A stretch of DNA of 64,000 nucleotides from Arenibacter sp. F26102 (lineage in GTDB: Bacteria > Bacteroidota > Bacteroidia > Flavobacteriales > Flavobacteriaceae), in the NCBI RefSeq assembly GCF_023015865.1, contig NZ_JALKBC010000001.1:434001-498000 (forward strand), read 5' to 3'. The notes beneath the pieces are model-generated. The model worked only from the letters and a program-made list of their open reading frames with translations. It did not search any database and had not been told where the DNA came from. Positions 39,165 to 47,688 of this stretch are shown one piece after another. Positions within the stretch are counted from its first letter, which is position 1, and each line of letters starts with the position of its first letter. A program made the position numbers and the translations under genes.

Positions 39165-39947
39165 ATGGATTTACAACTCAAGGATAAAGTAATTATGGTT
39201 ACCGGAGGTTCCAAAGGAATCGGTCACGGAATAAGCGTACTATTGGCAGCTGAAGGTGCTATCCCAGTTATAATTGGGAGGGATAAAAAAAGTATGTTGG
39301 AGGTGGTTGCGGATATCGAAAGAAGTGGAGGAAAAGCCTCTTTTGCTTCGGCAGAACTTACCGATCCGGAACAATGTAGACTTGCCGTGGAAAGTACTGT
39401 TGAAAAATATGGAAAGATTGATGGTATAGTCAATAACGCTGGAATCAATGACGGGGTTGGACTGGAAAATGGGAATTATGAAGATTTTTTGAAATCTATT
39501 AACCGTAACCTTACCCACTATTATTTAATGGCCCACTATGCATTGCCAGAATTAAAGAAAACCCAGGGTGCCATTGTTAATATAGGTTCCAAGACCTCCG
39601 TAACCGGGCAGGGCGGAACATCGGGCTATGCCGCTGCCAATGGAGGGCGCAATGCCATTACAAGAGAATGGGCCGTGGAACTATTGCCATATAATATTAG
39701 GGTCAATGCGGTTATAGTAGCAGAATGCTACACCCCATTATACGATCGATGGATCAAAACTTTTGACAATCCAGAAGAAAAATTAAAGACTATAACCGAT
39801 AAAATCCCATTGGGACAAAGAATGACAACGGCCGAGGAAATTGCCAGTACCGTTGCTTTTTTGCTTTCCAATAGATCTAGTCACACTACCGGGCAGTTGC
39901 TCTTTGTGGATGGGGGTTATACCCATTTGGACAGGTCAATTTCTTAA
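39165..39947 (+). CDS. SDR oxidoreductase, probable L-fucose dehydrogenase
   Basis: A 260-residue short-chain dehydrogenase (TGGSKGIGHG, NNAGIND). The catalytic tyrosine lies in SGYAAANGGRNA, so the usual YxxxK lysine is asparagine. I recall relatives with this GGRNA segment having the same residue, so it may be a subgroup trait. Its place beside FucP and the mutarotase suggests oxidation of L-fucose to the lactone, the first step of the non-phosphorylative route. The other SDR at 21044 would then act later. Confidence 0.72.
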   Translation: MDLQLKDKVIMVTGGSKGIGHGISVLLAAEGAIPVIIGRDKKSMLEVVADIERSGGKASFASAELTDPEQCRLAVESTVEKYGKIDGIVNNAGINDGVGLENGNYEDFLKSINRNLTHYYLMAHYALPELKKTQGAIVNIGSKTSVTGQGGTSGYAAANGGRNAITREWAVELLPYNIRVNAVIVAECYTPLYDRWIKTFDNPEEKLKTITDKIPLGQRMTTAEEIASTVAFLLSNRSSHTTGQLLFVDGGYTHLDRSIS

Positions 39948-40013
39948 ACGCTTAAATAAAATTAACAACAAGGTAAACCAGATAATAATCAATTAACAAT
40001 AATCAACAATCCA

Positions 40014-41324
40014 ATGAAAGACCAAAAACCACCAGTAGTATCCAAAAAGGTACTAATTCCATTTATTTTAATTACCTCCTTATTTGCACTTTGGGGGTTT
40101 GCCAATGCAGTTACCGATCCTATGGTGCAAGCCTTTAAAAAGGTATTGGAACTCTCCAATTCCCAAGCTGCTTGGGTACAAATGGCATTTTATGGAGGCT
40201 ACTTCTGTATGGCTCTACCGGCCGCACTTTTTGTGCGTAAATATTCCTATAAAGTAGGCGTATTAATTGGTCTGGGCTTGTACGCAGGAGGGGCTTTATT
40301 ATTTTATCCGGCTGCTATTACCGAGCAATTCTGGTTCTTTTGTTTGGGGCTTTACGTCCTTACCTTTGGGTTGGCCTTTTTGGAAACTACTGCCAATCCG
40401 TATATTTTGGCCATGGGAGCTCCCGAAACGGCTACACAACGCCTAAATTTGGCCCAAGCCTTCAATCCTGTGGGATTATTGCTAGGACTATTGGTGGCGC
40501 AGCAATTTGTTCTTAAAAAATTACAGTCAGATGATATAGCGGATTATTCTGCTTTGGAAGAGGCTAAAAAAGCCTTGATCAGGACTACGGATTTAATGGT
40601 GATTAGGGACCCCTATGTTATTTTGGGATTGGTAATTTTAGCCGTTTTTGTTTTAATTGTGATTAGTAAAATGCCACAAGCCAAGGATGAAGGAGGAATC
40701 CCTAGTTTGGGAGATACTTTTAGCGGATTGTTCAAGAATCAAAAATATGTACTGGGCGTAGTGGCTCAAATATTTTATGTGGGTGCCCAGATTATGTGCT
40801 GGACTTATATTTATCAGTACGCCGAGGCCATAGGAATGTCTAGCGAGGATGCAGCCACTTACCAATTTGTGGCCTTTATCCTGTTCTTGGTGGGTAGGGC
40901 CATTGGAACCTATATGTTACGATTCATGAGTCCCGGAAAACTATTGATGTACTTTGCCATTTTTGCAACTCTGTGCTGTTTGGGAACCATTTATATTGAG
41001 GGTATAATAGGCTTGTACTTTTTGGTGGGGATTACATTTTTTATGTCCCTAATGTTCCCTACTATTTATGGAATTGCGCTTAACGGACTTAATGAGGAGG
41101 AATCCAAAATTGGTGCAGCAGGTCTGGTAATGGCCATTGTAGGAGGGGCTTTAATGCCTAAATTACAGGGAATGATCATTGATGAAGGAGGTAACGCAGT
41201 AAACGACATCCGTATTATGGGGGTTACCGAGGTGAATTTTTCCTTTATCCTTCCAACTCTTTGTTTTGTTTATATTGCATGGTACGGATTACGGGTGTTT
41301 AAAAAATATGAGCTGGCAGTTTAA
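40014..41324 (+). CDS. fucP: L-fucose:proton symporter
   Basis: A 436-residue MFS permease with about 12 membrane spans. FucP marks include FALWGFANAVTDPMV in the first span and GLAFLETTANPYILAMG in the middle, both typical of the FHS subfamily. It would bring L-fucose across the inner membrane with protons. It stands between the presumed fucose dehydrogenase and the mutarotase, which supports the substrate. Confidence 0.88.
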   Translation: MKDQKPPVVSKKVLIPFILITSLFALWGFANAVTDPMVQAFKKVLELSNSQAAWVQMAFYGGYFCMALPAALFVRKYSYKVGVLIGLGLYAGGALLFYPAAITEQFWFFCLGLYVLTFGLAFLETTANPYILAMGAPETATQRLNLAQAFNPVGLLLGLLVAQQFVLKKLQSDDIADYSALEEAKKALIRTTDLMVIRDPYVILGLVILAVFVLIVISKMPQAKDEGGIPSLGDTFSGLFKNQKYVLGVVAQIFYVGAQIMCWTYIYQYAEAIGMSSEDAATYQFVAFILFLVGRAIGTYMLRFMSPGKLLMYFAIFATLCCLGTIYIEGIIGLYFLVGITFFMSLMFPTIYGIALNGLNEEESKIGAAGLVMAIVGGALMPKLQGMIIDEGGNAVNDIRIMGVTEVNFSFILPTLCFVYIAWYGLRVFKKYELAV

Positions 41325-41381
41325 GCTAAAGTATTTGGCTTATATGTGTCTCTAGTTAATAAGTGACTAAAAATAAAAGAT

Positions 41382-41711
41382 ATGAAAAGATATTGTTTAG
41401 CATTAGATCTTAAGGATGATCCGGAGTTGATCAAGGCCTATGACGATTACCACAAGGATGTTTGGCCAGAGATTCTTCAAAGCCTTAGGGAATCCGGTAT
41501 AAAGGATATGGAAATTTACCGGGTGGAGACCAGGATGTTTATGATTATCGATGCCGATGAAAGCTTTTCCTTTGAAAAAAAGGCAAAAATCGATGCTAAG
41601 TACCCAGAAAATGAGAAATGGGAGGAAATAATGGGGAAATTTCAACAATCATTGCCTTTTGCAAAACCGGGAGAGAAATGGGTACTTATGGAGAAGGTTT
41701 TTAAACTATAG
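41382..41711 (+). CDS. RhaM-family sugar mutarotase, probably for L-fucose
   Basis: A 109-residue cytoplasmic protein of the L-rhamnose mutarotase family (DUF718), with YHKDVWPEI, IYRVETRMFMII and a C-terminal W in KPGEKWVLMEKVF. It interconverts anomers so that the dehydrogenase or isomerase gets the right form. Its place after FucP suggests L-fucose rather than rhamnose; no rhamnose genes are visible. Confidence 0.85.
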   Translation: MKRYCLALDLKDDPELIKAYDDYHKDVWPEILQSLRESGIKDMEIYRVETRMFMIIDADESFSFEKKAKIDAKYPENEKWEEIMGKFQQSLPFAKPGEKWVLMEKVFKL

Positions 41712-41740
41712 ACCTGGATAAAGAAAATAAAGATCATAGG

Positions 41741-43018
41741 ATGGTACGTAAAGTTTACTTTTTGGAGTTTAAGAATATTGTTGGAACAGTCCTGCTCTGT
41801 TGTTTCCTATGTCTTGTAAGTTGTAAAACTAAAAATGAGCAGGGAGCAAATGTTGTAGGGGTAGAAAAGGAGGGTTATGCCAAAGGTACCTTTGGGTATG
41901 ACAGGGAGTTTTTGATGGAGCATTATAAAGACTTGGTACTTTTGGAAAATGGGGAGTCGAGCATATTGATTTCTCCTGAACTTCAAGGTCGCGTTATGAC
42001 TAGTACGGCCAAGGGAAATGAGGGAAAAAGCTTTGGTTGGATCAATCATGATCTAATTACATCTGGAGAAATAAACGAGCATTTTAATCCAACAGGTGGT
42101 GAAGAACGCTTTTGGTTGGGACCGGAAGGAGGGCAGAACTCCATATTTTTTGAAAAAGATACCAAGTTTGAATTTGATAATTGGTATGTCCCCAAGGAAT
42201 TGGATATCGAAGCCTTTAATTTTGTGGATAGTAATGAAAATCAGGCCTTTTTTGAAAGGGAAATGAAACTGGTGAATTATACCGGGACGACTTTTGAGTT
42301 AAAGGTTCAAAGGAATATTAAACTTTTGGATAAGGAAGATGCCTCCGAAATTCTTGGACTCCTAATTCCAGAAAAAGTTAGTATGGTAGGTTTTGCTTCA
42401 GAAAATAGTATAACCAATTTAGGCTCTGAAAGATGGGACAAGAAAACGGGCCTTCTCTCTATTTGGATTTTGAGCATGTTCAATTCCTCGGATGAAACCA
42501 CTATAATTGTTCCCTTTAAGAAAGGCGATGTAGAGCATTTAGGCAACAAGGTCACGGACGATTATTTTGGGAAGATTCCAAAAGAACGACTTCAGGTCCA
42601 TGACAGTGTTTTGTTTTTCAAGGCGGATGGAAAGGAACGTGGGAAGATTGGTATTTCCCCTCAAAGGGCACTGCCGGTATTGGGAAGTTATGATGCTAAG
42701 AACAAAGTGCTTACGATTGCAAAATTCAGCCTTCCGGAAGGAGTCAGGGATTATGTTAATTCCCAGTGGGAGTTACAGGAATTTCCCTATTCCGGTGATG
42801 CAGTAAACGCATATAACGATGGCCCGCTTGAAGATGGCGGACAGTTGGGTCCCTTCTATGAATTGGAAAGTTCGTCCCCTGCACTGGACCTTAAATCCGA
42901 CGAAAAAAGTACCCATGTACATCAAACTTTTCATTTTGTAGGGGATGATGGTGATTTGGAAAAACTGGCTAGAGATATATTGGGAGTTTCACTCAAAGGA
43001 ATAGCTGAGCAACAATAA
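41741..43018 (+). CDS. Lipoprotein of unknown function, galactose-mutarotase-like
   Basis: A 425-residue lipoprotein (signal with lipobox CLVSCKTK). The beta-rich sequence, with ESSILISPELQGRVMTST, HFNPTGGEERFWLGPEGGQ and a C-terminal HVHQTFHF, resembles the galactose-mutarotase-like DUF families (DUF4380/DUF6786-like; from memory). It is probably periplasmic and may bind or epimerise a released sugar. It is co-oriented with the mutarotase (29 bp gap) and the lactate dehydrogenase. No catalytic residue can be assigned safely. Confidence 0.6.
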   Translation: MVRKVYFLEFKNIVGTVLLCCFLCLVSCKTKNEQGANVVGVEKEGYAKGTFGYDREFLMEHYKDLVLLENGESSILISPELQGRVMTSTAKGNEGKSFGWINHDLITSGEINEHFNPTGGEERFWLGPEGGQNSIFFEKDTKFEFDNWYVPKELDIEAFNFVDSNENQAFFEREMKLVNYTGTTFELKVQRNIKLLDKEDASEILGLLIPEKVSMVGFASENSITNLGSERWDKKTGLLSIWILSMFNSSDETTIIVPFKKGDVEHLGNKVTDDYFGKIPKERLQVHDSVLFFKADGKERGKIGISPQRALPVLGSYDAKNKVLTIAKFSLPEGVRDYVNSQWELQEFPYSGDAVNAYNDGPLEDGGQLGPFYELESSSPALDLKSDEKSTHVHQTFHFVGDDGDLEKLARDILGVSLKGIAEQQ

Positions 43019-43116
43019 ATACATAAGGCCCCCAGCCAACAGGTTTTTAATAAGTTGGTGAAGGTTTGAGAGTGCATAAGAGAGTAATATTTAAGAACAA
43101 ATGCAGATTAAATGCC

Positions 43117-44274
43117 ATGGAGAATAAAAAAGAAATAAAGATCAATACTAAATATCCTTCCGTTGTTGATCTAAGAAACAAAGCAAAAAAAAGGATTCCG
43201 CAGTTTGCTTTTGAGTATCTGGATGGGGGTTGTAACGAAGATGTAAACCTACATAAGAATACGGCTGAAATACGCGATATAGAGCTACTGCCTTATTACC
43301 TTAGTAAACATACAGGTTCCAGTATGAAGACCGAGCTCTTTGGACACGTCTACGACGCACCTTTTGGAATTGCTCCCGTTGGCCTACAAGGGCTTATGTG
43401 GCCCAACGCTCCAGAAATTTTGGCAAAATCGGCCTTTGAGCATAATATCCCGTTCATTTTAAGTACGGTGACAACCAGTAGTATTGAACGTATTAGTGAG
43501 ATTACAGAGGGTAAGGCCTGGTTTCAGCTTTATCACCCTACCGAGGACAGTGTAAGGAACGATATTATTAAAAGGGCGGAAGCGGCAGAATGTCCAGTAT
43601 TGGTTATTTTGTGCGATGTGCCCACCTTTGGTTTTCGTCCAAGGGATATTAGAAACGGCTTGGCTATGCCTCCCAAAATGTCCGTAAAGAATATACTTCA
43701 GGTACTTGGTAAACCAAGTTGGGCATTTAATACTTTGAAACATGGACAGCCCAATTTCGAAACCCTTAGACCTTATATGCCAAAAGGATTGGATTTGGCA
43801 CAATTAGGGAAATTCATGGACCAGACCTTTTCAGGTAGGTTGAATGAGGAGAAGATCAAACCTATCAGGGATATGTGGAAGGGCAAATTGGTAATCAAAG
43901 GGGTTGCCAACGAAGCCGACGCTGAAAGCGCCATTAAATTGGGATTGGATGGTATAATTGTTTCCAATCATGGCGGTAGACAGTTGGATGCCGGGGAATC
44001 TACCATCAAACCTTTGACAAGAATCGCTGAGAAATACGGAAAGCAAATAAAGGTAATGATGGATAGTGGCTTAAGGGGAGGACCGGATATTGCCAGGACT
44101 ATGGCCAGTGGGGCCGAATTTACCTTTATGGGGCGGTCATTTATGTATGGAGTTGCAGCATTGGGAGCCCAAGGGGGGGACCATACCATATCACTTTTAA
44201 AAACAGAATTACAACAGGTAATGGAACAAATATGTTGTGAAGAGGTTAAGGATTTTCCAAACCATCTGATTTAA
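43117..44274 (+). CDS. lldD: FMN-dependent L-lactate dehydrogenase
   Basis: A 385-residue FMN alpha-hydroxy-acid dehydrogenase from the ATG at 43117 (MENKKEIK); an upstream ATG at 43066 would add a poorly conserved tail. Motifs: PQFAFEYLDGGCNED, FGIAPVGLQGLMWPNAP, the catalytic histidine in SNHGGRQLDAG, and DSGLRGGPDIARTMASGAEF. It oxidises L-lactate to pyruvate and passes electrons to the chain. L-lactate is one product of the fucose hydrolase, so this gene closes the pathway at the end of the cluster. Confidence 0.87.
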   Translation: MENKKEIKINTKYPSVVDLRNKAKKRIPQFAFEYLDGGCNEDVNLHKNTAEIRDIELLPYYLSKHTGSSMKTELFGHVYDAPFGIAPVGLQGLMWPNAPEILAKSAFEHNIPFILSTVTTSSIERISEITEGKAWFQLYHPTEDSVRNDIIKRAEAAECPVLVILCDVPTFGFRPRDIRNGLAMPPKMSVKNILQVLGKPSWAFNTLKHGQPNFETLRPYMPKGLDLAQLGKFMDQTFSGRLNEEKIKPIRDMWKGKLVIKGVANEADAESAIKLGLDGIIVSNHGGRQLDAGESTIKPLTRIAEKYGKQIKVMMDSGLRGGPDIARTMASGAEFTFMGRSFMYGVAALGAQGGDHTISLLKTELQQVMEQICCEEVKDFPNHLI

Positions 44275-44352
44275 AGGATACAGGCTTAAAGCAAAATTTA
44301 CACTGATTACTTTAAGTTCGCCATTAGAACCCAATATATGGACTCATGGAAA

Positions 44353-44386
44353 GTCGGATCGAAGATATTTTTATTTTTGATCCGGC
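44353..44386 (+). terminator. Stem-loop between convergent lldD and lacI-type genes
   Basis: Eight-base arms GTCGGATC (44353-44360) and GATCCGGC (44379-44386) with an AT-rich 18-base loop lie about 80 bp past the lactate dehydrogenase stop and right against the LacI stop. A T-rich stretch follows on the plus strand, so it may end the long fucose transcript. Confidence 0.5.
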
Positions 44387-45403
44387 TTATTCTGTTTTTA
44401 AGGAGCTGGATTCCAGTTGGGTCTCAAAGGAAATTTGTTGAATGGCCTGTGTTGGGTCCTCTATCTGTCCTACAAGGATTCTCAATGCCTTTTCTCCAAT
44501 TTTCTTTATAGGTTGATGTAGATAGGGGATTGGATCTTCCAGGAAATTGTATGATGAATTTTGATCGAATACAACGACATTTATTTTCTTAAGTATCTTC
44601 CTGTCCAAGCCCAACATTTGCGTCAGCCCCTCTTCTGCCAAGGTGTTGGTATGAAAATAGATGGCATCCACTCCGGCATCCTGTACCAATTCTTTTACCA
44701 CCCTTTTCATTTCCGTTTTTAAGGACCTGTGATCAATTTTTTTTATGAATTGTGTATTCTCTTGTAGTCCAGCTTGTTTAAGGGCTTCTAGATATCCTAG
44801 ATGCCTTTTTTCATAATGGTGTAGAGTAGATTCGTAAAGTACGGCTCCAATTTTCTTGTTTCCTTTTCCCAACAAATAATTGGTGGCCTGCATGGAGGCC
44901 TTAAAATTGTCTACAGTAACGTAATTGGTATTAAGATCATCAAAGAACCTGTCGATCAACACAAAGGGAATGTCCTCTTTGGTAAGTTCGGCAATAATAT
45001 CCTTGGAGCCCTCTGGTGCTGCAATAATAAAACCATCGACTTGCCTCATTCTAAGAAAATCCAAAACCTTATTGAATTTCTCCACCTTTTCGTCCGAGGA
45101 TCCGAAGATAACCGTATAGTCCTGCGAAAATGCCTCATCTTCTATAGTTCTAGCCAAGTGAGAGAAGAACGGGTTTGAAATATCCGCAACAATAACACCA
45201 ATAGATCTTGTCTTATTGGTCTTAAGGCTTCTTGCATTCCAATTGGGATGATAGTTAAGTTCCTTTGCAACCTGTCTTATCTTTTTGGCAGTTTTTTCGG
45301 ATACCCTATTTTCCTTTCCTTTATTGCTTAATACGTACGAAACCAAGGGTATGGAAACACCCACAATTTTTGCGATATCCTTTAATGATGTTTTTGGTTT
45401 CAT
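44387..45403 (-). CDS. LacI-family transcriptional regulator
   Basis: A 338-residue regulator. The N-terminal helix-turn-helix and hinge read SLKDIAKIVGVSIPLVSYVLS and YHPNWNARSLKT, and the periplasmic-binding-like core starts at SIGVIVADISNPFFSHLAR. A sugar or sugar phosphate would be the ligand. It is on the same strand as the symporter and sialidase-like genes. A LacI-type palindrome (TTAAACGTTTAA) upstream of the kinase/fucI unit at 57255 is a possible target. Confidence 0.9.
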   Translation of the reverse strand: MKPKTSLKDIAKIVGVSIPLVSYVLSNKGKENRVSEKTAKKIRQVAKELNYHPNWNARSLKTNKTRSIGVIVADISNPFFSHLARTIEDEAFSQDYTVIFGSSDEKVEKFNKVLDFLRMRQVDGFIIAAPEGSKDIIAELTKEDIPFVLIDRFFDDLNTNYVTVDNFKASMQATNYLLGKGNKKIGAVLYESTLHHYEKRHLGYLEALKQAGLQENTQFIKKIDHRSLKTEMKRVVKELVQDAGVDAIYFHTNTLAEEGLTQMLGLDRKILKKINVVVFDQNSSYNFLEDPIPYLHQPIKKIGEKALRILVGQIEDPTQAIQQISFETQLESSSLKTE

Positions 45404-45617
45404 GTATATTTTGGATTAAAATTACTATGTTGGCGGGAGCCTTGATTGTAACTTGTTTGTAATCTGTGAGTTAAAGATTTTTAGGGTAGATGTTACCCAG
45501 TTGTCAAAATTACAAAATTCTTGCCAAAATTCATTGATGGTCTAAATCTCGGGACGTAATGTCAAAATCCTTACCTTCCTATCCCATCCATACTTTTAAA
45601 ATCAACTACCTATCTAC

Positions 45618-47102
45618 TTAATGTTCATAGATGACATCAGTCTTTTTATTAAATATGGATATAAGGAAGCCAACAATAAAGATGGCCGCAGTTCCAAATA
45701 CGATAGTTAGATAAGTATGGAAGGAGGCGCCAACGGAATCCTCTCCGAAAATAGTGCTGGACAGGCTCATCCAAATAATAATCAATATTCCCACCAATAC
45801 CCCAAAAAGGGCACCTTTAATATTTTTGGTTTTGGAGAACAGTCCTAAAAGTAAAAGCCCCAACATACCACCACTAAAAATGGAGGAAAGTTTCCACCAA
45901 GCATCAAGGGCACTTTTTACGTTTATCATGGCTATGGCAATAACGATTCCAATAACACTTATGATTGCCGATGAAATATAAAGTACCCGCATTCCTTCTT
46001 TATCGGAGGCGGTCTTTTTAAAATATTTGTTGTAGTAATCCGTAAGAAAAACGGTAGCGGAACTGTTAAAACTTGTTGAAATGGTGCTCATTCCTGCCGC
46101 AAAGATAGAAGCGATCATAAGTCCAGTAATCCCTGCAGGGAGGGCGTTAACTATAAAATAAGGGAATATACTGTCGCCTTTATTTATATCCTGCAGCTCT
46201 ACCGGTAGGGTTGCCGCTGAATGGTAATAGGCAAAAAGCGAGGTGCCTATAAAAAGAAATACAGCAGAAATGGGCAGGTAGATCAATCCCCCTATCAATG
46301 CAGATTTTTGGGCTTCCTTGTCGGATTTAGAAGCCATATATCGCTGAACATAATTCTGGTCTATACCATAATTTTGTAAATTGATGAATACACCGTAGAC
46401 TAAGACTACCCAGAAAGTAGGTTCGGACAAGCTAAGGCTGAAACTACCAAGTCCAAATTTATCATTTTGGGCTGCAATGTCGAAAACTTGTCCAGGACCT
46501 TCGGGCATATTGAAGAGAATAAAGCCAACACAGACCAGGGCCCCAACGATTAGAATTATGCCCTGAATGGCATCCGTCCATAAAACCGCTGTAATTCCGC
46601 CCAACATGGAGTATATGGATACTACCAAACCGGTAAATATTATTATGGTTACCATATCCCACCCAACTATTGCATTTAGGGTCAGAGCCAAAAGATAGAG
46701 TATGGTTCCAATACGCATTAACTGGGTTAATAGGTAACAAAGGGACACATAGATTCTAGCCCAGGCGCCAAAACGTTGTTCCATATACGTATAGGCCGAT
46801 GGACTATTTATTTTTCTGTACAACGGAACAAAATATTTTACCGCAATCAAGGAAGCAATAGGAAGCGAAAGGCTAAATGCCAGTGCGTTCCAATTGGATT
46901 GATAGGCGTTCCCCGGAAGGGCAAGGTAACTTATACTACTAACGAAGGTTGCAAAAATGGACATGGTAACTACCCAGCCCGGGATGTCGTTATTGCCCAT
47001 GGTATAGGACGAGGACGTTCTACTCTTTTTAAAAAATGAGCCTCCGAAAAGGGCTATTCCCCCTATGTAAATGAAGAATACAATTAAATCTAAACTGTTC
47101 AT
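45618..47102 (-). CDS. Sodium/solute symporter (SSS family)
   Basis: A 494-residue membrane protein with about 13-14 spans and SSS marks (GWVVTMSIFATFVSSISYLALPG near the start, NYGIDQNYVQRYMASKSDKEAQ in the middle, SIFAAGMSTISTSFNSSATVF later). In Bacteroidota such symporters often carry monosaccharides, including sialic acid, next to sialidase-like genes. It lies upstream of the LacI regulator (214 bp) and downstream of the sialidase-superfamily genes. The solute is unknown. Confidence 0.85.
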   Translation of the reverse strand: MNSLDLIVFFIYIGGIALFGGSFFKKSRTSSSYTMGNNDIPGWVVTMSIFATFVSSISYLALPGNAYQSNWNALAFSLSLPIASLIAVKYFVPLYRKINSPSAYTYMEQRFGAWARIYVSLCYLLTQLMRIGTILYLLALTLNAIVGWDMVTIIIFTGLVVSIYSMLGGITAVLWTDAIQGIILIVGALVCVGFILFNMPEGPGQVFDIAAQNDKFGLGSFSLSLSEPTFWVVLVYGVFINLQNYGIDQNYVQRYMASKSDKEAQKSALIGGLIYLPISAVFLFIGTSLFAYYHSAATLPVELQDINKGDSIFPYFIVNALPAGITGLMIASIFAAGMSTISTSFNSSATVFLTDYYNKYFKKTASDKEGMRVLYISSAIISVIGIVIAIAMINVKSALDAWWKLSSIFSGGMLGLLLLGLFSKTKNIKGALFGVLVGILIIIWMSLSSTIFGEDSVGASFHTYLTIVFGTAAIFIVGFLISIFNKKTDVIYEH

Positions 47103-47317
47103 TGTAATTGGCTATTTAGCTATTGTGGTAAATTTTTTAAAAGTAGGACATTCACGTTACTTAAATGATGGCTAATTGTAAAATCCTGAATTTTATTATA
47201 TCGTCAAAGCCATTTAATGATAAGACGATCTGCTGGATATAAGTATACGCCACATTATTTGCTTTATCGATTAAGCAATGATAATTAATTATTTCATAAT
47301 ATCAAAAGAAAGAGGGT

Positions 47318-47677
47318 TTATTTTGAAAGAATGTTAGTAATGGAGCTCAATTTTAACTTACTGCACAATATTGGGCCATGATTCACATTATCCAAATCCG
47401 AAATCATAAATTTTACCACTTCTATTTTTTGTTTGGCCTCTCTAGCAAAGGCTACCAGTAAATGTCCATCGTGCTTTAATCCATGTGGGTAATCTAATTG
47501 TCTTCCTCCCATTAGATATCCCAGTGAGGTAATGGCCGTGCCCAAAGTCCAATATACCTAATCATCGGTATAGATGAACAGTATATTTGGCGCTTTAGAC
47601 TGTGCATTTAAAGCGAAACAACAAACACATAAAATTATCTGAATGTATTTCCCTATTGTACCTTTACATAATGTCAT
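47318..47677 (-). pseudogene. Chimeric remnant: sulfatase start joined to sialidase-like end
   Basis: From an ATG at 47677 the minus strand reads a signal peptide (ending CCFALNAQ) and KAPNILFIYTDD, the opening strand of S1 sulfatases, then a TAG. The same frame continues into LGYLMGGRQLDYPHGLKHDGH and EAKQKIEVVKFMISDLDN, which copies the C-terminus of the gene at 49214 (MGYLVGGRHIDYPHVLEHNGY, DAKQKIEVVKVKISDLGN). A deletion therefore joined two unrelated genes and removed both catalytic parts. It starts 11 bp after the stop of the gene at 47689. Confidence 0.75.
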
Positions 47678-47688
47678 AAAACAATAGA

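Noticed and set aside
47318-47545. 75-residue frame as a real small gene
   Set aside because: It matches only the C-terminal tail of the propeller gene at 49214 and continues in frame upstream, past a stop, into a sulfatase start. It is listed as part of a pseudogene.
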